A stretch of DNA of 64,000 bases, taken from the NCBI RefSeq assembly GCF_027460265.1, contig NZ_JAPZBC010000001.1, positions 434,001 to 498,000 of the forward strand, read 5' to 3'. Origin of the DNA: Streptomyces sp. WMMC940 (GTDB lineage Bacteria; Actinomycetota; Actinomycetes; Streptomycetales; Streptomycetaceae). The translations under genes were made by a program, and so were the position numbers. This document shows, in pieces, positions 25,907-35,191 of the stretch. The notes below the pieces were generated by a model. The model made no database searches, had not been told where the DNA came from, and saw nothing but the letters and a program-made list of their open reading frames with translations. Numbering within the stretch: the first letter of the stretch is position 1; each line of letters opens with the position of its first letter.

Positions 25907-27973
25907 GTGATGACGATGAAACGGCTCTCGCGCCGCCGCCGTGGACCCCTCGCGGTGGTGACCCTGCTCCTCACCGCACTGACCCTGGTCCTCGGCACGG
26001 CCCCCGGTTCCTCGGCCGAGTCCGGCTGGTGGGTGCCTGCCGCCCGGCCGGCGCCCGACTCCGGGATCAATGTCACGGGCGAACCCTTCAAGGGCACCGG
26101 ACCGGACGGAAAGGTGCGCGGTTTCGTCGACGCGCACAACCACATCATGTCGAACGAGGCGTTCGGCGGGCGGCTCATCTGCGGCAAGGCGTTCTCGGAG
26201 CAGGGCATCGCCGACGCCCTCAAGGACTGCCCGGAGCACTACCCCGACGGCTCCCTCGCCGTCTTCGACTTCATCACCAAGGGCGGGGACGGCCGGCACG
26301 ACCCCAACGGCTGGCCGACGTTCAAGGACTGGCCCGCCCACGACTCGCTCACGCACCAGCAGAACTACTACGCCTGGATCGAACGGGCCTGGCGCGGCGG
26401 TCAGCGCGTCCTCGTCAACGACCTGGTGACCAACGGTGTGATCTGCTCGGTGTACTTCTTCAAGGACCGCAGCTGCGACGAGATGACCTCCATCCGCCTG
26501 CAGGCTCGGAAGACCTACGAGATGCAGGCGTACATCGACGGCATCTACGGCGGACCGGGCAAGGGCTTCTTCCGGATCGTCACCGACTCCGCGCAGGCCC
26601 GGCAGGTCATCGAGCAGGGCAAACTGGCCGTGGTCCTCGGGGTGGAGACCTCCGAGCCGTTCGGCTGCAAGCAGATCCTGGACGTCCCGCAGTGCGGCAG
26701 GGACGACATCGACCGCGGTCTCGACGAACTCCACGAGCTCGGCGTACGGAGCATGTTCCTCTGCCACAAGTTCGACAACGCGCTGTGCGGCGTACGGTTC
26801 GACTCGGGCACGCTCGGCACCGCGATCAACGTCGGCCAGTTCCTGTCGACCGGCACCTTCTGGAAGACGGAGAAGTGCGCGGGCCCGCAGCACGACAACC
26901 CCATCGGCCTCGCCGCCGCCCCCGGCGCCGAGAAGGAGCTCCCGCCGGGCGTGAAGGTCCCGTCGTACTCCGCGGACGCGCGGTGCAACACCCGCGGCCT
27001 CACCGAACTAGGCGAGTACGCCGTGCGCGGCATGATGAAGCGCAAGATGATGCTCGAGATCGACCACATGAGCGTCAAGGCCACGGGCCGGGTGCTCGAC
27101 ATCCTCGAGGCCGACGCGTACCCGGGTGTGCTCTCCTCGCACAGCTGGATGGACATCGACTGGACCGAGCGCGTGTACCGGCTCGGTGGCTTCATCGCCC
27201 AGTACATGCACGGTTCCGAGCAGTTCAGCGCCGAGGCCGACCGCACCGACGCGCTGCGCGAGAAGTACGGCGTCGGATACGGCTACGGCAGCGACATGAA
27301 CGGCGTCGGCGGCTGGCCGGGGCCGCGGGGCGCCGACACCCCCAACCCCGTGCGCTACCCCTTCCGCAGCGCCGACGGCGGCTCCGTACTCGACCGGCAG
27401 ACCACCGGCCTGCGCACCTGGGACCTCAACACCGACGGCGCGGCGCACTACGGCCTCGTCCCGGACTGGCTGGAGGACGTACGGATCGTGGGTGGCCAGG
27501 GCGTGGTGGACGACCTCTTCCGGGGCGCCGAGTCCTACCTCGGCACCTGGGGCGGGTCCGAGCGGCACAGGGCCGGGGTGAACCTCGCCGCCGGCGCACC
27601 GGCCACGGCCAGTTCGTCGGAGTGGAGCCTGTTCACCAGTTACGCCCCCGCCAGGGCCGTCGACGGCGACGCGAGGACCCGCTGGGCGAGCCACTGGAAC
27701 GACAACCAGTGGCTCCGGATCGACCTCGGCGCACCGACCCTGGTCAAACGGGTCACTCTCGACTGGGAACGCGCCTACGGGAAGTCCTACCGGGTCGAGG
27801 TGTCGTCGGACGGGACGAACTGGCGGCCGGTGTGGTCCACGACGGCCGGTGACGGCGGCCTGGACACCGCCCGGTTCGACGGGACGACGGCCCGCCATGT
27901 GCGTATCCACGGGCTGGAGCGCGGCACCAAGTGGGGCTACTCCCTGCACGAGGTCGGCGTCTACAGCAGCTGA
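25907..27973 (+). CDS. Secreted M19 dipeptidase-like hydrolase with C-terminal F5/8 type C domain
   Basis: 688 residues (GTG 25907, or ATG directly after it). Residues 1-38 are a twin-basic-rich signal peptide (KRLSRRRRGP, then a hydrophobic core ending SSA). The catalytic part resembles a TIM-barrel amidohydrolase of the renal dipeptidase type: DAHNH (75-79), VETSE (246-250), LEIDHMS, SSHSW and YGSDMNG supply the expected His/Glu/Asp metal ligands in order. Residues about 565-688 form a discoidin/F5-8 type C module (NLAAGAPATASSS, AVDGDARTRWAS, WLRIDLG), which usually binds sugars. An extracellular peptidase or amidase targeted to a glycan is plausible; the substrate is unknown. Confidence 0.82.
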   Translation: MMTMKRLSRRRRGPLAVVTLLLTALTLVLGTAPGSSAESGWWVPAARPAPDSGINVTGEPFKGTGPDGKVRGFVDAHNHIMSNEAFGGRLICGKAFSEQGIADALKDCPEHYPDGSLAVFDFITKGGDGRHDPNGWPTFKDWPAHDSLTHQQNYYAWIERAWRGGQRVLVNDLVTNGVICSVYFFKDRSCDEMTSIRLQARKTYEMQAYIDGIYGGPGKGFFRIVTDSAQARQVIEQGKLAVVLGVETSEPFGCKQILDVPQCGRDDIDRGLDELHELGVRSMFLCHKFDNALCGVRFDSGTLGTAINVGQFLSTGTFWKTEKCAGPQHDNPIGLAAAPGAEKELPPGVKVPSYSADARCNTRGLTELGEYAVRGMMKRKMMLEIDHMSVKATGRVLDILEADAYPGVLSSHSWMDIDWTERVYRLGGFIAQYMHGSEQFSAEADRTDALREKYGVGYGYGSDMNGVGGWPGPRGADTPNPVRYPFRSADGGSVLDRQTTGLRTWDLNTDGAAHYGLVPDWLEDVRIVGGQGVVDDLFRGAESYLGTWGGSERHRAGVNLAAGAPATASSSEWSLFTSYAPARAVDGDARTRWASHWNDNQWLRIDLGAPTLVKRVTLDWERAYGKSYRVEVSSDGTNWRPVWSTTAGDGGLDTARFDGTTARHVRIHGLERGTKWGYSLHEVGVYSS

Positions 27974-27994
27974 GCCGCGGACGGGGTGAGCACA

Positions 27995-28022
27995 GCGGCC
28001 GGGGCCGGCAGGCCCCGGCCGC
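27995..28022 (+). terminator. Terminator after the M19-like gene
   Basis: Perfect 12-bp GC stem (27995-28006 with 28011-28022), GGCA loop, followed by TTCCCC; 22 bases beyond the stop. Confidence 0.8.
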
Positions 28023-28167
28023 TTCCCCGCAACACGTCGCGAGGCTCCGGGGCGAGGCGGGGTGGGCACGGGGAACACCACACCGGCACCGCGGGGCGCA
28101 GCACGGCAGGCACGGCACAACAGAGGACAACGAAAGACACGGCACAGCAGGGGAACGAGGGAACCGC

Positions 28168-28791
28168 ATGGCACGGATGCCGTCGGCCGAACGGCGCCGG
28201 CAGCTGATCGAGGCAGCGATCCGGGCGATGACCCGTGACGGTGTCCCCAGGACGACGACTCGGTCGATCGCCGCCGAGGCGGATGTGTCGCTGAGCGTCT
28301 TCCACTACTGCTTCGACTCCAAGCAGGAACTGCTGGAGTCCGTCATCGAGGCGATCACCGAGCACTACATCGCGGTGGTGCGGGAAGCGATCCGGCCCAA
28401 GGCGACCCTGCGGGAGACGGTCCGCGCCGGGTTCCAGGCCTACTGGGACCATGTCTGCGCCAACCCCGGCGAGCACATGCTCACCTACGAGCTCACCCAG
28501 TACGCACTGCGCCAGCCGGGCTTCGAACATCTGGCACGCCGTCAGTACGAGTTGTACACGGACACGTTCACCGAGCTGATCGACCAGTTGCGGCACGACA
28601 TGGGGCTCGAGACGAGCGTCCCCGTCGCGGTCCTGGCGCACTACCTGGCCGTCATGACCGACGGGCTCACCCTGAACTTCCTGGTCCTCGGCGACGCGAC
28701 CGCCGCTGCGGACGTCCTGGACACGATCGCCGACCAGGTCGTGCGTCTCGTCCGCGCCGAGGACCGGCCGACCGCGCCCGGAACCACCTGA
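28168..28791 (+). CDS. TetR-family transcriptional regulator
   Basis: 207 residues from ATG 28168 (GAGGGAA upstream). N-terminal helix-turn-helix: RRRQLIEAAIRAMTRDGVPRTTTRSIAAEADVSLSVFHYCFDSKQELL (residues 9-56). The C-terminal ligand domain (60-195) ends LVLGDATAAADVLDTIADQVV. It sits between the M19-like gene and the sugar transporter and could regulate either; an AT-rich perfect palindrome at the transporter start is a possible target. The leader has a 13-bp direct repeat. Confidence 0.9.
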   Translation: MARMPSAERRRQLIEAAIRAMTRDGVPRTTTRSIAAEADVSLSVFHYCFDSKQELLESVIEAITEHYIAVVREAIRPKATLRETVRAGFQAYWDHVCANPGEHMLTYELTQYALRQPGFEHLARRQYELYTDTFTELIDQLRHDMGLETSVPVAVLAHYLAVMTDGLTLNFLVLGDATAAADVLDTIADQVVRLVRAEDRPTAPGTT

Positions 28792-28929
28792 CGGCCGCTC
28801 GACACTCGCTCCCGTCCGCGGTCCGAACCGGGCCCGGGCGCATCCGTCGACCGCCGCCTCAAGCGGGCCCCGCGGGGCGGCGCCGGACCGGGCCGCCCCA
28901 CCGCCTCGCCCGACAGCTCCTTTTTGCAT

Positions 28930-28948
28930 TTTCCCATACATTGGGAAA
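28930..28948 (+). promoter_or_regulatory. AT-rich palindromic operator at the transporter start
   Basis: TTTCCCA and TGGGAAA form perfect 7-bp arms around a 5-base spacer. The site ends 2 bases before ATG 28950 and stands out as AT-rich in this genome. Its position would let a regulator block both transcription and initiation of the sugar transporter operon. TACATT within it could also be a -10 of a leaderless transcript. Confidence 0.6.
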
Positions 28949-28949
28949 T

Positions 28950-30117
28950 ATGCTGGTTTCACCTCATCGTTCGCAGAGCCGCCACGGCCGCGGCGGAAGG
29001 ACGCCGTGGACGCGCGGGCGTCCGGCCCGTGCCCTGGCCGCCGCCACCGCGACCGCGGCGCTCGCCGGACTCGCGGCCTGCGGGACGGCCGGGGAGGCGG
29101 GTCAGGACGCGGGCGACACCTCGGGCTCGGGCGGCTTCACGATCGGGCTGCTGCTCCCGGACGTCCACACCGCGCGCTGGGCGACCGCCGACAAGCCCCT
29201 CATCCAGGCGAAGGTCAAGGCGCTGTGTCCCGACTGCACGCTGCTGCACGCCTACGCCTCCGCGGACGTGGCCACTCAGCAGCAGCAGATCGAGTCCATG
29301 ATCGCGAAGGGGGCCAAGGTCCTGATCCTCGACCCCGTCGACGACAAGGCACTGCGGTCATCGATCGCCCGGGCCCCGCGACGCGAACGTGCCGGTGGTC
29401 TCGTACGACCGCCTCGCCCAGGGGCCCATCTCCGCCTACTCCAGCTACGACTCGGAGGAGATCGGCAGGATCCAGGCCCAGGAACTCCTCAAGGCGATGG
29501 GACCCAAGGCCCGCGGCGGCCAGATCGTGATGATGAACGGCGACCCCACCGACCCCAACACCCGGGACCTGCGCCGGGGCGCGCTGTCCGTGCTCCAGGG
29601 CAAGGTGAAGATCGCCAGGTCCTACTACACCGGCGGGTGGATACCGGAGAACGCCTTCCGGAACATGTCCGCAGCGATCGCCGAACTCGGCCCGGACCGC
29701 ATCGACGGCGTGCTGTCGGCCAACGACGGGCTGGCGGGCGGTGTCGTCACGGCACTCAAGGCGGCCGGGGTCAAGCCGCTGCCGCCCGTGACCGGGCAGG
29801 ACGCCGATCTGTCCGCCATCCGCAGGATCGTCAAGGGCGAGCAGTACATGACCGTCTACAAGTCCTTCGAGGCGGAGGCCGAGGCCGCCGCCGAGATGGC
29901 CGTCGCCCTGGGACGCGGCGAGAAGCTCGACGACGTGGCCCAGGACCGGGTGCGCAACGACACCGACGACGACATCCCCGCGGTTCTGGGGCCCCTGGTA
30001 CCCGTGACCGCGGACAACATCGAGGAAACGGTGGTCGAGGGCGGCCTCTACACGGTCGACCAGATCTGCACCCCGGCGGTCGAGGCCGCCTGCCGGAAAG
30101 CGGGACTCACCGGATAG
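28950..30117 (+). pseudogene. Monosaccharide ABC transporter binding lipoprotein, frameshifted
   Basis: The gene starts at ATG 28950 with a lipoprotein signal (LAGLAAC, Cys about residue 46). The first frame encodes FTIGLLLPDVHTARW and QQQQIESMIAKGAKVLILDPVDDKALRSSIARA up to about 29373. The normal continuation (RDANVPVVSYDRLAQGPI) is in the +1 frame and runs to the stop at 30117. Deleting one C from the run of four at 29374-29377 restores a continuous xylose/ribose-type binding protein (family Peripla_BP_4). As written, the protein cannot be made whole, so the transporter lacks its binding protein unless the base is an assembly error or the frame is shifted in translation. The family call is confident; the cause of the shift is not. 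Confidence 0.85.
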
Positions 30118-30177
30118 CCGGCCGGATGCCGCCGGTGCGGCTCCCGGCCGGAGCGACGGACGGGACGGGCGAAGGAG

Positions 30178-30972
30178 ATGGTTCACGTGTCGAGCGCCCC
30201 ACTCCTGGCGATGCGCGGGATCAGCAAGCGGTACGGCGCAGTGTGGGCACTGACCGACATCGAGCTGGAGATCCACGCCGGCGAGGTCGTCGCCCTGGTC
30301 GGCGACAACGGGGCGGGCAAGTCCACGCTGGTCAAGGTGATCACCGGGGTCGGACCCGCCGACAAGGGCGTCATCGAGTGGAACGGCCGCCCCGTGAGGA
30401 TCTCCCGCCCCCGCGACGCCCAGGCCCTGGGCATCACCAGCGTCTACCAGGACCTCGCCCTGTGCGAGACGCTCGACGTCGTCGGCAACATCTTCCTGGG
30501 ACACGAGCTCGGCGGGAGCGGCATCCTCGACGAGGTGTCCATGGAGCGACGGGCCCAGGAACTGGACGTACTGGAGTCGCTGTCGACGCGCCTCCCCAGC
30601 TTCCGCGTACCCGTCGCCTCGCTCTCCGCGGGGCAGCGGCAGACGGTCGCCATCGCCCGCGCGCTGCTCAGCGAACCCAGGCTGCTCATCCTGGACGAGC
30701 CCACCGCCGCGCTGGGGGTCAGACAGACCGCCCAGTTCCTGGACCTGATCGAGCGGCTGCGGGACCGAGGGCTCGGAGTGCTCCTGGTGAGCCACAACCT
30801 GGGCGACGTGAAGGCCGTCGCGGACCATGTCGCGGTGCTCCACCTCGGCCGCAACAACGGCTTCTTCAGCGTGCCGACCACCTCCCAGGAGCAGATCGTC
30901 TCCTCCATGACCGGCGCCACCAACAACGCCGTGACCCATCGCCGGGACCGGTGGGGGGAGGTGCTGCGGTGA
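30178..30972 (+). CDS. Monosaccharide ABC transporter ATP-binding protein
   Basis: 264 residues. It has Walker A GDNGAGKST (residues about 42-50), Q-loop VYQDLAL, signature LSAGQRQ, Walker B LLILDEP and a H-loop VSHN. It is a single nucleotide-binding domain, like FrcA, whereas RbsA and XylG carry two in tandem, so a homodimer is expected. It lies 60 bp after the binding-protein gene, and its stop overlaps the permease start (GTGA). The binding-protein frameshift is outside this gene. Confidence 0.93.
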   Translation: MVHVSSAPLLAMRGISKRYGAVWALTDIELEIHAGEVVALVGDNGAGKSTLVKVITGVGPADKGVIEWNGRPVRISRPRDAQALGITSVYQDLALCETLDVVGNIFLGHELGGSGILDEVSMERRAQELDVLESLSTRLPSFRVPVASLSAGQRQTVAIARALLSEPRLLILDEPTAALGVRQTAQFLDLIERLRDRGLGVLLVSHNLGDVKAVADHVAVLHLGRNNGFFSVPTTSQEQIVSSMTGATNNAVTHRRDRWGEVLR

Positions 30973-32258
30973 AGCGGAGCGGAGCGTCGGAGCGCACCGG
31001 GGCCACGAGACCCGGGGAGGGCGGGGCCCGGGGCAGCCCCGCGCGCGCCGACCGGGCCCGCGCGGACGCCGACAGGGGTTTCAGAAGCCACGCCCGGGAC
31101 TTCGTCCGCCGGATGCGCAGCGGCGAGTTCGGCGCGGTCCCGGGAGTCGCCGCCGTCGCCCTGCTGTGGATCATCTTCCAGAGCCTGGACCAGCAGTTCC
31201 TCTCTCCGCGCAATCTGTCCAACCTCAGCATCGACATCGTCGGCACGGGCATGATCGCGCTCGGTCTGGTCTTCGTGCTGCTCCTCGGCGACGTGGATCT
31301 GTCCGTCGGCTCCGTCAGCGGGCTCACGGCGGCCGTGTTCGCGGTGCTCAACGTGAACCAGGGCATGCCGGAGTGGGCGGCCGTGCTCGCCGCCCTGGTG
31401 GTGGGCGCGGCGATAGGCGCCGCCCAGGGCTTCTTCTCGGCCCGGCTCGGCGTCCCGGCGTTCGTCGTCACACTGGCGGGACTGCTGGCCTGGAACGGGC
31501 TGATGCTGTACGTGCTGGGCGCCAGCGGCACCATCAACCTCCCCGAAGAGGGCTTTATCCACGCCCTGACCAGCTACTACTTCCGGGAGACCGCGGTCGC
31601 CTACGGGCTGGCCGCACTGAGCGTGGCCGTGTTCTTCCTCGCGTCGTACCGGGACTCCCGCCGGCGCCGGTCCGTCGGTGTGATGTACCGGCCGCTCAGC
31701 GTCGTCGTCGTGCGCACGGCCGCGGTGGCTGTGGTCGCCTTCGCCGCCGCGTACATCCTGAACCGCTTCCAGGGCCTGCCGCTCGCGCTGCTGATCTTCC
31801 TGGCCTTCGTCGTCGGACTGGACTTCGTGCTGCGGCGCACCTTCTACGGCCGCAGGATCGTCTCCATCGGCGGCGGTCGCGAGGCGGCCCGCCGTGCCGG
31901 GATCAACGTGGTGTGGCTGCGGATCTCGGCGTTCATGGTGTCCGGGACGCTGGCCGCGGTCGGCGGGCTGTTCCTGGCGTCCAGGGTGGCCGCCGTCGGC
32001 CAGACGTCGGGCTCCAGCATTCTCCTGATCAACGCGATCGCCGCGGCCGTGATCGGCGGCGTCAGCCTGTTCGGCGGGCGGGGGACGACATGGTCCGTGC
32101 TGCTGGGCATGCTCGTCATCCAGTCGATCGCCTCGGGCATGGTCCTGCTGGGCATCCCGACGCCCATGCAGTCGGTGATCACCGGGTGTGTGCTGCTCGC
32201 CGCGGTGGTCCTCGACTCGTTGGCACGGCACTCGCAGAAGGCGCACGGCAGGGCGTGA
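30969..32258 (+). CDS. Monosaccharide ABC transporter permease, XylH-like
   Basis: 429 residues from GTG 30969 (GGAG upstream, overlapping the ATPase stop). An Arg-rich cytoplasmic N-terminus of about 55 residues precedes about ten membrane segments. [25 protein letters not shown] is the BPD_transp_2 signature, and RVGINVVWLRISAFMVSGTLAA matches the coupling region that touches the ATPase. An extra 20-residue loop (SYRDSRRRRSVGVMYRPLS) resembles XylH. It imports a pentose or related sugar together with the ATPase. Confidence 0.92.
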   Translation: MKRSGASERTGATRPGEGGARGSPARADRARADADRGFRSHARDFVRRMRSGEFGAVPGVAAVALLWIIFQSLDQQFLSPRNLSNLSIDIVGTGMIALGLVFVLLLGDVDLSVGSVSGLTAAVFAVLNVNQGMPEWAAVLAALVVGAAIGAAQGFFSARLGVPAFVVTLAGLLAWNGLMLYVLGASGTINLPEEGFIHALTSYYFRETAVAYGLAALSVAVFFLASYRDSRRRRSVGVMYRPLSVVVVRTAAVAVVAFAAAYILNRFQGLPLALLIFLAFVVGLDFVLRRTFYGRRIVSIGGGREAARRAGINVVWLRISAFMVSGTLAAVGGLFLASRVAAVGQTSGSSILLINAIAAAVIGGVSLFGGRGTTWSVLLGMLVIQSIASGMVLLGIPTPMQSVITGCVLLAAVVLDSLARHSQKAHGRA

Positions 32259-32427
32259 CCCGGCCGGCGCGGAGGGCCCGGCCGTGGCGCTCGGCCGCGC
32301 GCGGGCCCGTGGGCCGGTCCGGGCAGCCCGGCAGGTCATGGAAGCCCGGGCCGCGGAGGGGGTCGGCGCCGCACGCGCGTGACGGACGGTGCGGAGCGGG
32401 GCTCGGCCGGGGTCCGGGCCCCTGCGG

Positions 32428-33048
32428 CTACTCGAACCGTGCGGTGTCGCCGGCGCCCCGGCGCACGATCTCCGGTTCGCCGCCGGAGAAGTCGATGACG
32501 GTGGTCGGTTCGGTGCCGCAGTCGCCCGAGTCGAGCACGGCGTCCACCACGTGGTCGAGCCGTTCCTTGATCTCCCAGCCCTGCGTCATCGGCTCGTCCT
32601 CGTCGGGCAGGAGGAGGGTGCTGGACAGCAGGGGCTCGCCGAGCTCCTCGACGAGCGCCTGCGCGACGACGTGGTCGGGGATGCGGACGCCGACCGTCTT
32701 CTTCTTGGGGTGCAGCAGCCGGCGCGGCACCTCCTTGGTCGCCGGCAGGATGAACGTGTAGCTGCCGGGGGTGGCGGCCTTGACCGCCCGAAAGACGTCC
32801 TTGTCGACGTGCACGAACTGGCCGAGCTGGGCGAAGTCCCGGCACACGAGGGTGAAGTGGTGGCGGTCGTCGAGACCGCGGATCGAGCGGATCCGGTTGA
32901 TGCCCTCCCGGCTGCCGAGACGGCAGCCCAGGGCGAAACAGGAGTCCGTCGGGTACACGACGAGGCCGTCGGACCGGATGGAGTCGGCCACGGTGTTGAT
33001 GGTGCGGCGCTGGGGGTTCTCGGGATGGACGTCGAAGTACTTCGCCAT
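32428..33048 (-). CDS. YciO/Sua5-family threonylcarbamoyl-AMP synthase-like protein
   Basis: 206 residues from ATG 33048; the open frame extends 48 codons upstream without homology. Core: GLVVYPTDSCFALGCRLGSREGINRIRSIRGLDDRHHFTLVC (residues 27-68), with the KxR-type and SxxD-type region variants of the short YciO branch. These proteins bind ATP, threonine and bicarbonate for the tRNA t6A modification, or are paralogues of unknown role (YciO). A second, housekeeping TsaC/Sua5 elsewhere in the genome is likely. It is divergent from the pgm gene. Confidence 0.85.
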   Translation of the reverse strand: MAKYFDVHPENPQRRTINTVADSIRSDGLVVYPTDSCFALGCRLGSREGINRIRSIRGLDDRHHFTLVCRDFAQLGQFVHVDKDVFRAVKAATPGSYTFILPATKEVPRRLLHPKKKTVGVRIPDHVVAQALVEELGEPLLSSTLLLPDEDEPMTQGWEIKERLDHVVDAVLDSGDCGTEPTTVIDFSGGEPEIVRRGAGDTARFE

Positions 33049-33311
33049 CCGGCGAGTGTAGGTGATCAGGGCGGATCGGCCCCCCGGGCGGGCGAGGACG
33101 TTCAAGGCGGCGGCGGCAGGTCGCGGGTGGGGCGGGGCAGGATTCCGGAGAATCGCCGGTGCGGGGCGCGTGCGCGGGCGCACGCTGGGCATGCCCGACT
33201 CCGGGTCCCTCCCGGCACGTACGTGCGGAGGGGCAACCGGACGAGCGGCGACTGACGAGCGATCATGACGGGTGCACTGATCGCACCCACCGATACGGAG
33301 GAGTGGAACGG

Positions 33312-34952
33312 ATGCCGAACGAGCGCGCAGGACAGCCGGCGCGGCCGGAGGACCTCATCGATGTGCCTCGGCTGGTGACGGCGTACTACGCCTTGCACCC
33401 CGATCCGGCGGACCCCGCCCAGCGGGTCGCCTTCGGCACCTCGGGGCACCGCGGGTCCTCCCTCACCACGGCCTTCAACGAGGACCACATCGCCGCGACC
33501 AGCCAGGCGATCTGCGAGTACCGGAGCCGGCAGGGCATCGACGGGCCGCTGTTCCTCGGCGCCGACACCCATGCGCTGTCCGAACCCGCGAAGGTCACGG
33601 CGGTCGAGGTGTTCGCGGCCAACGGCGTCACCGTGCTGGTCGACGAGACCGACGGCTACACCCCCACCCCGGCCGTCTCGCACGCCATCCTCGTCCACAA
33701 CCGCGGTCGCGCCTCCGGCCTGGCCGACGGTGTGGTGGTCACGCCGTCGCACAATCCCCCGTCGGACGGGGGCTTCAAGTACAACCCGCCAAACGGCGGC
33801 CCCGCCGGTTCCGAGGCGACCGGCTGGATCCAGGAGCGCGCCAACGAGATCATCACCGGCGGGCTGAAGGACGTGCGCCGCATCCCCTGGGCCAGGGCGC
33901 TGACCGCCGCGACGACCGGCCGGTACGACTTCCTGGGTTCCTACGTGTCCGACCTGCCGTCCGTGCTCGACCTCGACGCGGTGCGCGCCGCGGGCGTACG
34001 CATCGGGGCCGATCCGCTCGGCGGGGCGTCCGTGGCCTACTGGGGCCGCATCGCCGAGCAGCACCGCCTCGATCTGACCGTCGTCAACCCGCTCACGGAC
34101 CCGACGTGGCGCTTCATGACGCTGGACTGGGACGGCAGGATCCGCATGGACTGCTCCTCCCCGTACGCGATGGCGTCGCTGATCGAGCAGCGCGACCGCT
34201 TCCAGGTCGCCACGGGCAACGACGCCGACTCCGACCGGCACGGCGTCGTCACCCCGGACGGCGGGCTCATGAACCCCAACCACTATCTGTCCACGGCGAT
34301 CTCGTACCTCTACGGCCACCGCGCCCAGTGGCCGGCCGGAGCGGCGGTCGGCAAGACGCTGGTGTCGTCGAGCATGATCGACCGGGTGGCGGCCGACCTC
34401 GGACGGGAACTGCGTGAAGTACCGGTCGGTTTCAAGTGGTTCGTGGACGGGCTGCTCGACGGCTCACTCGGCTTCGGCGGTGAGGAGTCCGCCGGCGCCT
34501 CGTTCCTGCGGAGGGACGGCTCGGTGTGGACGACCGACAAGGACGGCATCGTGCTCGCCCTGCTCGCGTCCGAGATCCTGGCGGTGACGGGGGCGTCGCC
34601 CAGCCGCCACTACGCCTCGCTCACGGAGCGGTTCGGCGAACCGGCCTACGCCCGGGTCGACGCTCCCGCGACCCGTGAGGAGAAGGCCGTGCTGAGCCGG
34701 CTCTCCCCCGAGCAGGTGACCGCGGACACCCTGGCCGGGGAGCCGATCACCGCGGTGCTGACCCACGCGCCGGGCAACGGCGCGCCGATCGGCGGCATCA
34801 AGGTGACCACCGCCAACGCCTGGTTCGCGGCGCGGCCTTCGGGCACTGAGGACGTCTACAAGGTGTACGCCGAGTCGTTCCTCGGACCGGACCATCTGAC
34901 GAGGGTCCAGGACGAGGCCCGGTCCGTGGTGGCGGCGGCCCTGCGCGGCTGA
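33312..34952 (+). CDS. pgm: Phosphoglucomutase (alpha-D-glucose phosphate-specific)
   Basis: 546 residues, exactly the length of the E. coli enzyme. ATG 33312 has GGAG about 11 bases upstream. Motifs: FGTSGHRGS at the N terminus, the phosphoserine loop [11 protein letters not shown] (about 138-148), the metal loop DADSDRHG and the sugar-specificity loop [11 protein letters not shown], with [10 protein letters not shown] at the C terminus (phosphate binding). It interconverts glucose-1-phosphate and glucose-6-phosphate for glycogen, trehalose and cell-wall precursors. A short inverted repeat (34977-34998) follows. Confidence 0.97.
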   Translation: MPNERAGQPARPEDLIDVPRLVTAYYALHPDPADPAQRVAFGTSGHRGSSLTTAFNEDHIAATSQAICEYRSRQGIDGPLFLGADTHALSEPAKVTAVEVFAANGVTVLVDETDGYTPTPAVSHAILVHNRGRASGLADGVVVTPSHNPPSDGGFKYNPPNGGPAGSEATGWIQERANEIITGGLKDVRRIPWARALTAATTGRYDFLGSYVSDLPSVLDLDAVRAAGVRIGADPLGGASVAYWGRIAEQHRLDLTVVNPLTDPTWRFMTLDWDGRIRMDCSSPYAMASLIEQRDRFQVATGNDADSDRHGVVTPDGGLMNPNHYLSTAISYLYGHRAQWPAGAAVGKTLVSSSMIDRVAADLGRELREVPVGFKWFVDGLLDGSLGFGGEESAGASFLRRDGSVWTTDKDGIVLALLASEILAVTGASPSRHYASLTERFGEPAYARVDAPATREEKAVLSRLSPEQVTADTLAGEPITAVLTHAPGNGAPIGGIKVTTANAWFAARPSGTEDVYKVYAESFLGPDHLTRVQDEARSVVAAALRG

Positions 34953-34976
34953 ACCCGGGCCGCGACGGCCACCGGT

Positions 34977-34998
34977 CCCGCGCTCGCCGTGGCGCGGG
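34977..34998 (+). terminator. Terminator candidate after pgm
   Basis: 7-bp GC inverted repeat (CCCGCGC with GCGCGGG) around an 8-base loop, 25 bases beyond the pgm stop. Weaker than the others reported here. Confidence 0.4.
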
Positions 34999-35191
34999 CC
35001 GGGCCGTCCGACTGCGCGTGGAGCACCGGGACGGGCCCTGCCCCGCTTCCACCAACAGCATCCTTCCCGCGCGGCGGGGCGCGCCCCGAACGCGGACTCG
35101 ACGGGCCCCCCGGACTCACCCCGCGTGAGGGTGATCGCCGGTCACGGGCGAACGCGCCCCGACGCCCTCCGAAGCGCCGGACCGGGGTGTG

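Noticed and set aside
28941..32258. A single 1105-codon open frame joining the sugar-binding protein start to the permease
   Set aside because: The middle part has no homology and the true binding-protein C-terminus and ATPase lie in other frames; the long frame results from a frameshift plus high GC.
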